Source of the DNA: an uncultured Pelagibacteraceae bacterium
Lineage (GTDB): Bacteria; Pseudomonadota; Alphaproteobacteria; Pelagibacterales; Pelagibacteraceae
DNA: 64,000 bases
Direction: 5' to 3'
Assembly (NCBI GenBank): GCA_902605865.1
Contig: CACLEJ010000002.1
Span: forward strand, 62,001 to 126,000
Shown: in pieces, positions 40,545 through 49,617 of the stretch
Numbering within the stretch: position 1 is the stretch's first letter
How the letters are laid out: each line of letters starts with the position of its first letter
Notes under the pieces: model-generated
The model's database searches: none
What the model was told of the DNA's origin: nothing
The model's input: only the letters and a program-made list of their open reading frames with translations
Position numbers and translations under genes: made by a program

Positions 40545-41446
40545 TAGCTATAATATTTTAATGCGAAAAAGACTGTTAAAGGAACTGTGATTAATGACAT
40601 TAACGTTGAAACAACTATTGTACTAGATATATTATCAACTATCTCCTTAGGAGAATACATAGAGGCAACCAGATAACAAAGAATTGCACTTGGCATAGAT
40701 GATTGAATTAATAGAACACCAGCAGCAAACCCAGATAGATTAAAAAAAGAGATCAGCGAAAAACCAATTAAGGGCCCTATAATAACTCTTCCGGTAGATG
40801 TAATTAAAGCGTCCTTAAAGGAAAAAACTTTCATTTGTGTTAATGAAACTCCTAAAGACATTAAAATCATTACTATCATTCCATAAGCAAGAAGCATAAC
40901 AGTATTCAATACAAATATTGGCAAAGGTATTTCGAAATAAAGAAAAATAATGGTAGCAACTATTGCATAAAATGATGGACTTTTTATTATAATCTTTAAA
41001 TCAAACTCACGTTTAGCTAAAAAAATATTAAGAGTAAAATGAAGAAGCACGACCAAAGAAGATATAGCAGCCGCAATACCCATACCTAATTTACCATATG
41101 CAAACAAGCATATTGGAATACCCATATTACCTGTATTAGGTAAAAAAAATGTTGGTAATTCTCTCAAATAATCTTTTTTCATCAAAATTAAAAAAATTAG
41201 CCCAACAATTAGGAAAGAGGATAAAAGTATTACTGCATATAAAAAATACTCTGAAAACATTGCAAAAGTTACACCACTTGCTGAAATAGAAAATATTACT
41301 ATAGACGGTGTACCAAAATTTGCAGAATATGTAGTTATAAATGATGTATCAAAATTTGGGTTTTTTTTACCTAAAAAATATCCAATACCAACTATAAAAA
41401 AAACTGGAAAAAGAACTTCAAATAATTTTATATAAAGTTCCATCAA
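40544..41446 (-). CDS. AEC-family (auxin efflux carrier-like) transporter
   Basis: A 300-residue inner-membrane protein with about ten hydrophobic helices. LFEVLFPVFFIVGIGYFLG starts it, FFLPNTGNMGIPICLFAYG (about 96-114) is the AEC signature with the paired Asn residues, and GVLLIQSSMPSAILCYLVA (about 242-260) is the second conserved site. Relatives carry malate, other organic acids or auxin-like compounds; the substrate is unknown. It overlaps hom by four bases and the GT9 gene by one. Confidence 0.88.
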   Translation of the reverse strand: MMELYIKLFEVLFPVFFIVGIGYFLGKKNPNFDTSFITTYSANFGTPSIVIFSISASGVTFAMFSEYFLYAVILLSSFLIVGLIFLILMKKDYLRELPTFFLPNTGNMGIPICLFAYGKLGMGIAAAISSLVVLLHFTLNIFLAKREFDLKIIIKSPSFYAIVATIIFLYFEIPLPIFVLNTVMLLAYGMIVMILMSLGVSLTQMKVFSFKDALITSTGRVIIGPLIGFSLISFFNLSGFAAGVLLIQSSMPSAILCYLVASMYSPKEIVDNISSTIVVSTLMSLITVPLTVFFALKYYS

Positions 41447-42732
41447 AATAATCGAATAAGAACAGGATTTTTAAAAATATTTTTATTTGATTTAAATGAT
41501 TTAGCACATCTTTTAGCGTCTAATTCATTTGCATTATGAGTGATAAGAACAATTGAAGCTGTCTTACTTTTATGATCAGGTATTTGTATCAATCTCTGAA
41601 TAGAAATTTTATACTTTGCCAGAATTTTTGTTATAGAAGATAAAACACCAGGTTTATCCTTAACCTCTAATCTTACGTACAGTGGATTTGATGATTGGTC
41701 TTTATTAAATGTTTTAGGTTTTATTCTTTTATTTTTTGATATACCAAAAGGATATTTTATATTTCCTCTCAATATAGATAATAGGTCAGACATCAAAGCA
41801 GAGGATGTTGGCCCTGGTCCAGCCCCCTCCCCTTGTAATACAGTTTCTCCTATTGGTGAACCATTTAATATAACAGCATTCATTACACCATCTACATTTC
41901 CTATGTAAGAATCCTTTTTAACTAAACATGGATGAACTCTTTCAAAAATGTTATTATTTATAATCTCAGTTATACCTAATAATTTTATTCTAAAACCTAA
42001 CTGATAAGCAATTTTGATATCTGTATAATCAATATTTTCAATACCTTCCATTAAACATCTAGATTTTGAAATTTTCTTATTGAAAGCTAATGATGTCAAA
42101 ATTTTTATTTTAGCTAATGCATCATAACCATTAAGATCTAATTTTGGATTTCCGGGTTCAGCATAACCTAGTTTCTGTGCCATCTTCAGAACATTTTTGA
42201 AACTATCTTTGGTTCTCTCCATTTCTGACATTATATAGTTACAAGTGCCGTTAAGAATGCCATAAACTTTTGTGATTTTATTTGTCGCCAAACCTTCTTT
42301 AATTGTTCGTACGATTGGAATACCACCTGCAACAGATGCCTCAAATTCTAAATTAACTTTATTTTTTTCAGCTAATTCACCCAGTTTATCACCGTGTTTG
42401 GAAATTAATGCTTTATTTGGAGTTATTACATGAATTTTATTTTTAAGAGCTGCTTCAATAATTTTTTTTGATATACCGTCTGATAAACCTATAGCTTCGA
42501 TTACTATATCTAAGTTTTTAATCTTCAAAATGTCTAAAGGATTTGAATAAAAAATTTTCTTATTAATCTTAAATTTTCTTTTCTTATTTTTATTTTTAGC
42601 CGATATAGCTATAACTTTAATTCTCTTTCCAGTTTTAGTCTCAATATCCTTTTTTTTTGAATTTAACTCATTTAGAACATAAGAACCAATTTGACCAAGT
42701 CCAATAACAGCAATATTTATATTTTTATTCAT
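41443..42732 (-). CDS. hom: Homoserine dehydrogenase
   Basis: Hom reduces aspartate semialdehyde to homoserine, the branch to threonine and methionine. The 429-residue monofunctional enzyme has the NAD(P) fold AVIGLGQIGSYVLNEL at about 8-23, HVITPNKALISKHG near 105-118, the catalytic KLDLNGYDALAKIKILTSLAF block (Asp and Lys, about 197-217) and a C-terminal ACT domain from about residue 350 (VRLEVKDKPGVLSSITKIL) that usually gives threonine feedback inhibition. Its product can feed the MetY-like enzymes encoded at 45-48.6 kb. Confidence 0.96.
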   Translation of the reverse strand: MNKNINIAVIGLGQIGSYVLNELNSKKKDIETKTGKRIKVIAISAKNKNKKRKFKINKKIFYSNPLDILKIKNLDIVIEAIGLSDGISKKIIEAALKNKIHVITPNKALISKHGDKLGELAEKNKVNLEFEASVAGGIPIVRTIKEGLATNKITKVYGILNGTCNYIMSEMERTKDSFKNVLKMAQKLGYAEPGNPKLDLNGYDALAKIKILTSLAFNKKISKSRCLMEGIENIDYTDIKIAYQLGFRIKLLGITEIINNNIFERVHPCLVKKDSYIGNVDGVMNAVILNGSPIGETVLQGEGAGPGPTSSALMSDLLSILRGNIKYPFGISKNKRIKPKTFNKDQSSNPLYVRLEVKDKPGVLSSITKILAKYKISIQRLIQIPDHKSKTASIVLITHNANELDAKRCAKSFKSNKNIFKNPVLIRLF

Positions 42733-42736
42733 TAAA

Positions 42737-42943
42737 TTAATCTAATTTAGGAAAACCGCTAATCTTACCATATTTAATAACATTTTTTTTAAAATCTTCA
42801 AAAGATGTTTCATTTTGAAGGTTTAATTTAGAAATATCTTTGTCAGCACTGTCTTCCTCTTTATTCATTATGGAAACAGGATAATTTAGTGAACAATGTG
42901 ATAATGAAAATAATAATAAAATTATAAAAATATATTTACACAT
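42737..42943 (-). CDS. Small lipoprotein, 68 residues, unknown function
   Basis: A 68-residue precursor with a short charged start (MCKYIF), a hydrophobic stretch (IILLLFSLS) and a lipobox LSHC with lipidation cysteine near residue 17, leaving a mature peptide of about 50 residues rich in Asp/Glu/Lys. Its start overlaps the argC end by eight bases and its stop lies four bases before hom, so it is translated within the argC-hom unit. I do not recognise a family; its context resembles the tiny lipoproteins often wedged in amino-acid biosynthesis operons. Confidence 0.72.
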   Translation of the reverse strand: MCKYIFIILLLFSLSHCSLNYPVSIMNKEEDSADKDISKLNLQNETSFEDFKKNVIKYGKISGFPKLD

Positions 42944-43961
42944 TTAGACCTTCACTTTGATTAAAGCCATAATAATTATTCATGTTTTGTACAGCTTGTC
43001 CACCACCACCTTTAATCAAATTATCAATTGCAGACAATATTATTATTTTATCTTTATATTTACTTTTACATACAGAAATTAAGCAATTATTAGTGTTGAT
43101 CACATCGTTTGTGCTTAAGAAAGTATTTATTTTACTAATTTTTACAAATTCTTGATTCTTATATTGAACATTTAGAACATTAATAATTTTTTTTAAGTTA
43201 ATACCCTTTTTTAAATCAACATAAATAGTGCTTAAAATTCCCCTAAACATAGGTGTAAGATGAGGAGTGAAATGAAATTTATTTTTTTTGCCAGTTTTAA
43301 GATCAAGCTCTTGTTGAATTTCAGAATTATGTCTATGATTTGCTAATCCATAAGCACTCAAAGACTCATACAAATTTTTATCTTTATATTTTTTATGTAC
43401 TCCTCTACCTGCTCCTGAATAACCAGATTTTGAATCAATAATAATTGTTTTATTATTAATTAAATTTTTTTTTATTAAAGGGATTAAAGGAATTAATACA
43501 GATGTGGGGTAGCATCCAGGACAAGATATTATTGGAAATTTTTTAATTAATTGACCAGTAATTTCAGGTATAGAATAAATGCTTTTTTTGATTTGATTTA
43601 ATGCTTTGTGTTTAATTTTATACCATTTTTCATAATCTTTTTTATTGTTAAGTCTAAAATCAGCCGCTAGATCTATTAGCAAATTATTTTTATTTAAAAA
43701 TTTTGAAATAGATTGTGCCTCACCATTTGGCAATGCTGTAAATATTATATCCACATCTAATAAATACTCTTTTTTAAATTTTGATATTTTTGGTAATTTG
43801 TATTTCTTTAATTCTTTTTCATAGTAATCTATTTTTTTTCCTACAGAAGTGCTTCCACACAAATATTTAATATTTATTTTTTTATGTTTAGATAGAAGCT
43901 TAGTTAGTTGTAATCCTATATATCCAGTAGCACCACATATAAGAACATTTTTCTTGCCCAT
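42936..43961 (-). CDS. argC: N-acetyl-gamma-glutamyl-phosphate reductase
   Basis: ArgC reduces N-acetylglutamyl phosphate in arginine synthesis. The 341-residue long-form enzyme has the NADP fold VLICGATGYIGLQLTKLL at about 6-23 and active-site Cys150 in IISCPGCYPTSVLIPL. ANHRHNSEIQQEL and HFTPHLTPMFRGIL, near 210-245, are also family features, as is the C-terminal NLIKGGGGQAVQNMN (about 317-331). It is downstream of rplM-rpsI with a 33-base gap, an order seen in other alphaproteobacteria. Confidence 0.96.
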   Translation of the reverse strand: MGKKNVLICGATGYIGLQLTKLLSKHKKINIKYLCGSTSVGKKIDYYEKELKKYKLPKISKFKKEYLLDVDIIFTALPNGEAQSISKFLNKNNLLIDLAADFRLNNKKDYEKWYKIKHKALNQIKKSIYSIPEITGQLIKKFPIISCPGCYPTSVLIPLIPLIKKNLINNKTIIIDSKSGYSGAGRGVHKKYKDKNLYESLSAYGLANHRHNSEIQQELDLKTGKKNKFHFTPHLTPMFRGILSTIYVDLKKGINLKKIINVLNVQYKNQEFVKISKINTFLSTNDVINTNNCLISVCKSKYKDKIIILSAIDNLIKGGGGQAVQNMNNYYGFNQSEGLNV

Positions 43962-43994
43962 AATTTAATATAACAGTTGAAATTTAAAAAGTAA

Positions 43995-44426
43995 TTATCT
44001 TTTAGAAAACTGGTAGCTTTTTCTAGCTTTTGCTCTACCTGGTTTTTTTCTCTCTACAGATCTTGAATCTCTTGTTGTGAGTTTTTCTTTACGCAAGGTT
44101 GATTTTAAAGTTTCGTCAAATTTTAGTAAAGCTCTTGAAATACCATGTACTAAGGCGCCAGCTTGACCAGTTTGTCCTCCACCTACAACTTTAGATCTAA
44201 CATCATAATCAGTTGACTGGTTTATAATTTCAAAAGGTCTTAAAATTTGCATTACATGATTAGCTCTAGGAAAGTAGTCGTTTAAAGATTTACCATTTAC
44301 ATAAAATTTACCTGAGCCTTTTTTTAACCAGACTTTAGCTACAGATTTTTTTCTTCTTCCAGTTGCGTATTTGCTATCTTTAAAATCCAACTTTATTTTT
44401 GATGAAGATGTCTGAGAAGTTTCCAT
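43995..44426 (-). CDS. rpsI: 30S ribosomal protein S9
   Basis: Small-subunit ribosomal protein. The 143-residue sequence has YATGRRKKSVAKVWLKKGSG at about 20-39, VNGKSLNDYFP, VVGGGQTGQAGALVHGISRAL (about 81-101) and the C-terminal tail KKPGRAKARKSYQFSKR that reaches the P-site tRNA. It lies one base after rplM, the universal rplM-rpsI pair. The first 18 residues are a low-complexity Ser/Thr/Lys extension. Confidence 0.98.
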   Translation of the reverse strand: METSQTSSSKIKLDFKDSKYATGRRKKSVAKVWLKKGSGKFYVNGKSLNDYFPRANHVMQILRPFEIINQSTDYDVRSKVVGGGQTGQAGALVHGISRALLKFDETLKSTLRKEKLTTRDSRSVERKKPGRAKARKSYQFSKR

Positions 44427-44427
44427 A

Positions 44428-44886
44428 TTAATTTCTTACAATATTTTTTTGATTAAGTTTACCTATTTCGATTATTTTTGGATTTTGCGCACTATGAGGA
44501 TGATTCTCTCCTGAATAAATTTTAAGTTTTGTTAATTGTTTTTTACCCAACGCACCAGAAGGCAGCATTCTTTTAACAGCTAACTTTAATAGTTCACCAG
44601 GTTTTTTTTCACTCAATTTTTCAGGTGTTATTTCTTTAATACCACCTGGATATCCAGTGTGTCTGTAATATTTTTTATTTTGAAATTTATTGCCTGTAAA
44701 TTTAATTTGGTCTACATTTTTGATAACAACAAAATCACCATGGTCCATATGAGGAGTGTATGTTGTTTTGTTCTTCCCTCTTATAATCTTTGATACAACT
44801 GTTGCTAGTCTACCTACAACGGCTCCTGTGGCATCGATTTCAAACCATTCGCTATTTATCTCATCTTTTTTAACAAACTTTGTCAT
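44428..44886 (-). CDS. rplM: 50S ribosomal protein L13
   Basis: Large-subunit ribosomal protein. The 152-residue sequence has WFEIDATGAVVGRLATVVSKI at about 15-35, the HMDHGDFVVIKN segment, KYYRHTGYPGGIKE at about 72-85, VKRMLPSGALGKKQL and the terminal IYSGENHPHSAQNP. It is the first gene of the rplM-rpsI pair. A well-formed promoter lies so close that the predicted leader is only a few bases. Confidence 0.98.
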   Translation of the reverse strand: MTKFVKKDEINSEWFEIDATGAVVGRLATVVSKIIRGKNKTTYTPHMDHGDFVVIKNVDQIKFTGNKFQNKKYYRHTGYPGGIKEITPEKLSEKKPGELLKLAVKRMLPSGALGKKQLTKLKIYSGENHPHSAQNPKIIEIGKLNQKNIVRN

Positions 44887-44896
44887 GAATGCGGGA

Positions 44897-44925
44897 TTAA
44901 TACTTATAATTACTTATATTGTCAA
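44897..44925 (-). promoter_or_regulatory. Sigma-70-type promoter for rplM-rpsI
   Basis: On the minus strand, consensus TTGACA (plus coordinates 44920-44925) is followed after exactly 17 bases by TATTAA (44897-44902). The rplM ATG starts at 44886, so transcription would begin about four bases before the start codon. The mRNA would then be nearly leaderless, with no room for a ribosome-binding site or L13 autoregulatory leader. Confidence 0.55.
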
Positions 44926-45032
44926 ATTATTATATTTTGGTTGGACTGAATGGTTGATTGAATTATGACCATTTATTAGTAATAATAACGTGATAAAAAC
45001 GAACTCACAAAATTATAAATTAAAGGAGTCTA

Positions 45033-46364
45033 ATGAGTGATAAAAAAAAAGAATTGAAACCAAATACGTATAAATTTGATACCCTTAGTTTACATGCTGG
45101 TTATCAGCCACACAAAAATGCTGGCTCAAGACAAGTACCAATATATCAAACCACATCATACCTTTTTGATGATGTTGATCACGCAGCTGCTCTTTTTAAT
45201 TTAGAAAGAGGCGGACATATTTATAGTAGAATTTCAAACCCAACTGTTGGTGTATTAGAAGAAAGAGTTGCATCACTTGAGGGTGGTACAGCAGCATTAG
45301 CTACATCTTCAGGAATGAGTGCAATATTTTTGACAGTTATGACATTGTGTGAAGCAGGAGACCATTTAGTTGTATCATCTCAACTTTATGGAGGCACTGT
45401 AAACTTATTTAGATTAACTTTACCTAAATTTGGAATTAAATGTACATTTGTTAAACCGAGAGATACTGAAGGATTTAAAAAAGCAATTCAAAAGAATACA
45501 AAAGGTATTTTTGGAGAACTTGTTGGAAATCCAGGTAACGAAATAATGAACATGCCTGAAATTGCAAAAATCGCTCATGACGCTGGAATTCCATTGATGG
45601 TTGATGCAACTTATCAAACTCCTTATTTATGTAAACCGTTTGAACATGGCGCTGATATAGTAATTCATTCACTAACAAAATGGATGGCAGGTCATGGATC
45701 TTCTATGGCGGGAATATTAGTTGAAGGTGGAAAATTTGATTGGATGCAAAATGATAAATTTCCAACAATGATAAAACCTTATGAGGGATATCATGGATTA
45801 TCTTTTGCAGAGGAATTTGGCCCAACTGCTTTTACAATGAAAGCTAGAGCTGAGGGTATGAGAGATTTTGGTCCTTGTTTAAGTCCTCAAAATGCATGGA
45901 ATGTTTTACAAGGCATAGAAACTTTGTCAGTAAGAATGAAAAAACATTGTTCAAATGCAGAAGAAATGGTTAAATATTTATCAAACCATGAAAGTGTTGC
46001 TTGGGTATCACATCCAAGTGCACCAAATCATCCAGATGCAGAGCTTGCTAATAAGTTACTTCCAAATGGTAAAGGTTCTATGATTGCATTTGGTATTAAA
46101 GGTGGAAAAGATGCTGGTGTTGCATTTATTAATAACGTAAAATTAGCATCACATTTGGCAAATGTAGGCGATACAAGGACTTTAGTTATCCATCCTGCAT
46201 CTGGAACCCATTCACAAATGGATGAGGCAACTTTAAAGTTTGCTGGATTGTCCCACGACATGATTAGATTATCAGTAGGTATAGAAGACATTGATGATAT
46301 AAAAAACGATTTTGAGATTGGTTTTAGAGCAGCTAGAAAACCAAGGCTTGTTTCAAATCAATGA
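45033..46364 (+). CDS. MetY-like O-acetylhomoserine sulfhydrylase / Cys-Met metabolism PLP enzyme (copy 1)
   Basis: A 443-residue fold-type I PLP enzyme of the Cys/Met metabolism family, closest in pattern to MetY, which makes homocysteine or methionine from an O-acylhomoserine plus sulfide or methanethiol. It shows FDTLSLHAGYQPHKNAGSRQ at the N-terminus, YGGTVNLFRLTLPKFGI (about 119-135) and PLP Lys216 in VIHSLTKWMAGHGS. The strand before it reads VDATYQTPYL, where the second copy and many relatives have DNT. It has an excellent ribosome-binding site (AAAGGAG). The next gene overlaps it by four bases. A second paralogue is at 47240. Confidence 0.88.
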   Translation: MSDKKKELKPNTYKFDTLSLHAGYQPHKNAGSRQVPIYQTTSYLFDDVDHAAALFNLERGGHIYSRISNPTVGVLEERVASLEGGTAALATSSGMSAIFLTVMTLCEAGDHLVVSSQLYGGTVNLFRLTLPKFGIKCTFVKPRDTEGFKKAIQKNTKGIFGELVGNPGNEIMNMPEIAKIAHDAGIPLMVDATYQTPYLCKPFEHGADIVIHSLTKWMAGHGSSMAGILVEGGKFDWMQNDKFPTMIKPYEGYHGLSFAEEFGPTAFTMKARAEGMRDFGPCLSPQNAWNVLQGIETLSVRMKKHCSNAEEMVKYLSNHESVAWVSHPSAPNHPDAELANKLLPNGKGSMIAFGIKGGKDAGVAFINNVKLASHLANVGDTRTLVIHPASGTHSQMDEATLKFAGLSHDMIRLSVGIEDIDDIKNDFEIGFRAARKPRLVSNQ

Positions 46365-47179
46365 AATTTAAAGTAAACGGGCATGAGGTTTTCGCCTCTA
46401 CTGGTGGAAGACCATTTGATAAAAAAAAACCATTAATTATATTTGTTCATGGAAGTGGTTTAACCCATATGACCTGGGTACTTCAAACAAGGTACTTTGC
46501 TTTTCATGGATATAACTCTTTAGCGGTTGATCTGCCCGGTCATGGTTTATCTAGCGGTAAAAGTCTTAAATCAATTGAGGAAATGGCAGATTGGGTAAGT
46601 GAAGTAATTGATGCTGTTGGTCATAAAAAAGCTTCATTGGTAGGACACTCGCAGGGATGTTTAGTAACTGTAGAATGTACATCAAGATATCCTAACAAAA
46701 TTAAAACTTTGAGTTTAATGGGTGGAGCTGGTGCTATTCCTATGAATCCCGAACTACTTTCATTAGCTGAAAATAACGATCCAAAAGCAGTAGATTTAAT
46801 GATGGATTGGGCTCATGGTCCTGCCGGTCACTTTGGTGGTCATCCAGTGCCTGGTCTTTACCATATTAACACAGGAACAATGCTTGCAAAATCTAGAACC
46901 ATACAGAATACATTAGGTGTAGATTTTAGAGCTTGTGATAATTATAAGAACGGATTTGAGGCAGCTAAAAAAATTAAATGCCCTACTCTATCAATTTTAG
47001 CAACTGATGACAAAATGTGCCCTGTTAAAGAGGGAAAAAAATTAGCTGCATTAATTGATGGAAGTCAAGTTGATATAATTGATAACTGTGGACACATGAT
47101 GTTGTTAGAAGAAGCAGATAGAGTGCTAACTGTACTTAAAAAATTTATAACCACAAATTACCCCCCATTATCAAGTTAA
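46361..47179 (+). CDS. Alpha/beta-fold hydrolase
   Basis: A 272-residue hydrolase with the oxyanion segment IIFVHGSGLTHMTW (about 26-39), nucleophile Ser97 in LVGHSQGCLV, acidic residue in ATDDKMCPV (near 217) and His near 244 in DNCGHMMLLEEA. There is no signal peptide. Its four-base overlap with the first MetY-like gene, and its place between two such genes, point to a linked step, perhaps hydrolysis of an organosulfur ester/thioester or an acyl transfer related to MetX. The residues alone cannot decide. Confidence 0.82.
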   Translation: MKFKVNGHEVFASTGGRPFDKKKPLIIFVHGSGLTHMTWVLQTRYFAFHGYNSLAVDLPGHGLSSGKSLKSIEEMADWVSEVIDAVGHKKASLVGHSQGCLVTVECTSRYPNKIKTLSLMGGAGAIPMNPELLSLAENNDPKAVDLMMDWAHGPAGHFGGHPVPGLYHINTGTMLAKSRTIQNTLGVDFRACDNYKNGFEAAKKIKCPTLSILATDDKMCPVKEGKKLAALIDGSQVDIIDNCGHMMLLEEADRVLTVLKKFITTNYPPLSS

Positions 47180-47239
47180 ATTTAAGCTTGATTGTATTTT
47201 TCATTTTAGTTTAATAGCATTTTAAACAGAAGGGGAAAT

Positions 47240-48565
47240 ATGAGTAAAAATAAACATCCAGAAACAATTGCTTTACATGGTGGAGATTACAGAAGTGATC
47301 CAGCTACAACAGCAGTAGCAGTACCACTCTATAGAACAACATCTTATCAATTTAATGATACAGATCATGCTGCAAATTTATTTGCACTAAAAGAATTTGG
47401 AAACATATACACAAGAATTATGAATCCAACTAATGACGTACTTGAAAAAAGAGTTGCGGCACTTGAAGGTGGGCTTGCAGCTGTAACTGTTGGTTCAGGA
47501 CAAGCGGCATCAACATTCGCTATAATGAACGTGTGTCAATCAGGAGATAACTTTGTCAGTTCAACTGATTTATATGGTGGAACGGTAAATTTATTCACTC
47601 ACACACTTAAAAAATTAGGTATTGAATGTAGATATGCAGATCCATCAGATCCAAGTAATTTTGAAAAATTAATTGATGATAGAACTAGATGTTTTTATGC
47701 AGAAACTTTGCCTAATCCATATTTAAGAGTATTTCCAATAAAAGAGGTATCTGATATAGGTAGAAAGTACAGTATTCCATTAATTATGGATAATACTGCA
47801 GCACCGGTAATTTGTAAGCCTTTGGAACATGGAGCTGCTGTAGTAGTTCATTCACTTACTAAATTTATTGGTGGTCATGGTACGGTAATTGGAGGATGTC
47901 TTGTTGATGGAGGTAATTTTGACTGGACAAAAGATCCAAAAAGACAGCCTTTATTTAACGAGCCAGATGCTAGTTATGGTGGCGCGCAATGGGGTGTTGT
48001 TGTTCCACAATTGACAGGAGCAAATGTCTCATACGCAGTAAGAGCACGTGTTGTACTATTAAGAGATCTAGGAGCACCATTAGCACCTGATAATGCATGG
48101 GGAATAATTCAAGGTTTAGAAACTGTTCCCTTAAGAATGAAACAACATTGTTCTAATGCCGAGAAAGCTGTTGCATTTTTACAAAAACATAAAAATGTAG
48201 ACAGAGTCATCTACCCTACTTTGCACAAAGGAGAAATTGGTGAAAGATCCAAAAAATATATGAAGGGTGGAAATGGAGCACTTATAGGTATCGAAGTTAA
48301 AGGTGGCGTTGAAGCAGGTAAAAAATTCATAGAGTCATTAAAGATGTTTTACCATGTTGCAAATATTGGAGATGCTAGAAGTTTAGCTATTCATCCTGCA
48401 ACTACTACTCACAGCCAATTAACTGAAGAGGAACTTTTAGCTGCCGGTGTAACACCTGGATATGTTAGATTGTCGATTGGTATTGAACATCCAGACGATA
48501 TTATAGCTGATCTAGATCAAGCTCTAGGAGCTTCGGGAAAACCTAGCTTGAAAGCTGTAAGTTAG
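47240..48565 (+). CDS. metY: O-acetylhomoserine aminocarboxypropyltransferase, MetY (copy 2)
   Basis: A 441-residue PLP enzyme, the more canonical MetY of the two. ETIALHGGDYRSDP starts it, followed by AANLFALKEFGNIYTRIMNP (about 45-64), LYGGTVNLFTHTLKKLGIE (about 111-129) and PLP Lys208 in VVHSLTKFIGGHG. The C-terminal end has ANIGDARSLAIHPATTTHSQL, typical of MetY. It probably forms homocysteine (sulfide) or methionine (methanethiol) from O-acetylhomoserine. A ribosome-binding site AAGGGG precedes the ATG. Its 3' end overlaps the convergent heme A synthase by 23 bases. Confidence 0.9.
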   Translation: MSKNKHPETIALHGGDYRSDPATTAVAVPLYRTTSYQFNDTDHAANLFALKEFGNIYTRIMNPTNDVLEKRVAALEGGLAAVTVGSGQAASTFAIMNVCQSGDNFVSSTDLYGGTVNLFTHTLKKLGIECRYADPSDPSNFEKLIDDRTRCFYAETLPNPYLRVFPIKEVSDIGRKYSIPLIMDNTAAPVICKPLEHGAAVVVHSLTKFIGGHGTVIGGCLVDGGNFDWTKDPKRQPLFNEPDASYGGAQWGVVVPQLTGANVSYAVRARVVLLRDLGAPLAPDNAWGIIQGLETVPLRMKQHCSNAEKAVAFLQKHKNVDRVIYPTLHKGEIGERSKKYMKGGNGALIGIEVKGGVEAGKKFIESLKMFYHVANIGDARSLAIHPATTTHSQLTEEELLAAGVTPGYVRLSIGIEHPDDIIADLDQALGASGKPSLKAVS

Positions 48566-49574
48566 ATTTTGTGTTTACAAATAAGAAATAGATACAAGAT
48601 GCAACTAAAAAAATAGAACTTATTTGGTGCATAGATGCAATTAATATCTGTGCACCATATAATAAAGTAAATATTCCTAAAACAATCTGTAAAATTATAA
48701 AAAATCCCAAAATATTAACAGATTTATATAAATCTCTTTTTTTATTCTTGTAAATATAAAATAATAAATACAAATAAAATAAACCTATTAGATAGGCTAG
48801 TTTTCTATGTATAAATTGCACCAAGGAAGGATCACTAAAAGCAGATAATTTTAACAAATTACTAATGGTATTATCATTTGGAAAAATTGAGTTACCCATT
48901 AAAGGCCAAGAATTATAAATTTTACCAGCATCCATTCCGGAAACAAATGCACCAATAGAAATTTGCAAAAAAATCAAGAAAAGAAAACTAAATGGATATA
49001 TTATATTTATAGTACTATTAAAGTTGGTTTTAACTTTTATTTTTAAATAATTCCAAAAAATTAAAGATAAAATAAAAAAAGCAACTAATAAATGTACTGA
49101 TAATCTAAAATGACTAACATCTACTCTATCAATTAAGCCACTGCTAACCATATACCATCCTATAAAACCTTGAAAACATATTAAAGCAAAGATGAAATAA
49201 AGATTTATTAATTTTTTAAATTTAATTTTAAATGTGAAATATATTAGTGGTACCAAAAAAGCTAAACCTATTAACCTTCCCATAAATCTATGAGCCCATT
49301 CCCACCAAAATATTACTTTAAATTCTTGCATGGTCATATCATAATTTTGTAATTTGAATTCAGGTATCTCTTTGTATAAATCAAAATAAAAAATCCATTG
49401 AGAATTATTAAGTGGAGGAAAGAAACCAGAGAATAATTGCCATTCAGTAATTGATAAACCAGAATCAGTTAGTCTTGTTAAACCTCCAACTACTATCATT
49501 GCTGAAATAATCCAAAACATAATTATTAGCCATGTTGATATTTGATTATTTAACTTTAGATTTTCACTATACAT
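48543..49574 (-). CDS. ctaA: Heme A synthase (COX15/CtaA family, type 2)
   Basis: This integral membrane monooxygenase converts heme O to heme A for cytochrome oxidase. I place the start at the ATG at 49574 (MYSENLKLNNQ), giving 343 residues. The frame is open to 49700, but that part overlaps the divergent next gene and is unlike the family. About eight membrane helices are visible, with conserved GGLTRLTDSGLSITEW (about 29-44), WEWAHRFMGRLIG (about 89-101), DVSHFRLSVHLLVAF and VQFIHRKLAYLIG, carrying the heme-ligand histidines. Confidence 0.94.
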   Translation of the reverse strand: MYSENLKLNNQISTWLIIMFWIISAMIVVGGLTRLTDSGLSITEWQLFSGFFPPLNNSQWIFYFDLYKEIPEFKLQNYDMTMQEFKVIFWWEWAHRFMGRLIGLAFLVPLIYFTFKIKFKKLINLYFIFALICFQGFIGWYMVSSGLIDRVDVSHFRLSVHLLVAFFILSLIFWNYLKIKVKTNFNSTINIIYPFSFLFLIFLQISIGAFVSGMDAGKIYNSWPLMGNSIFPNDNTISNLLKLSAFSDPSLVQFIHRKLAYLIGLFYLYLLFYIYKNKKRDLYKSVNILGFFIILQIVLGIFTLLYGAQILIASMHQISSIFLVASCIYFLFVNTKSNLQLSS

Positions 49575-49617
49575 ATGCGGATAAATATAATAATTTTTAA
49601 ATAATCCAATTATATAA

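Noticed and set aside
44927-45032. A SAM-II or SAM-V riboswitch before the first MetY-like gene, as reported for some SAR11 methionine genes.
   Set aside because: GTGATAAAA is present, but I could not form the required P1 stem and the AAAAAGGG-type 3' pseudoknot segment is missing; a covariance-model search would be needed to revive it.
47180-47239. A riboswitch before the second MetY gene.
   Set aside because: Only 60 bases are available and no conserved aptamer elements are seen; just a ribosome-binding site.
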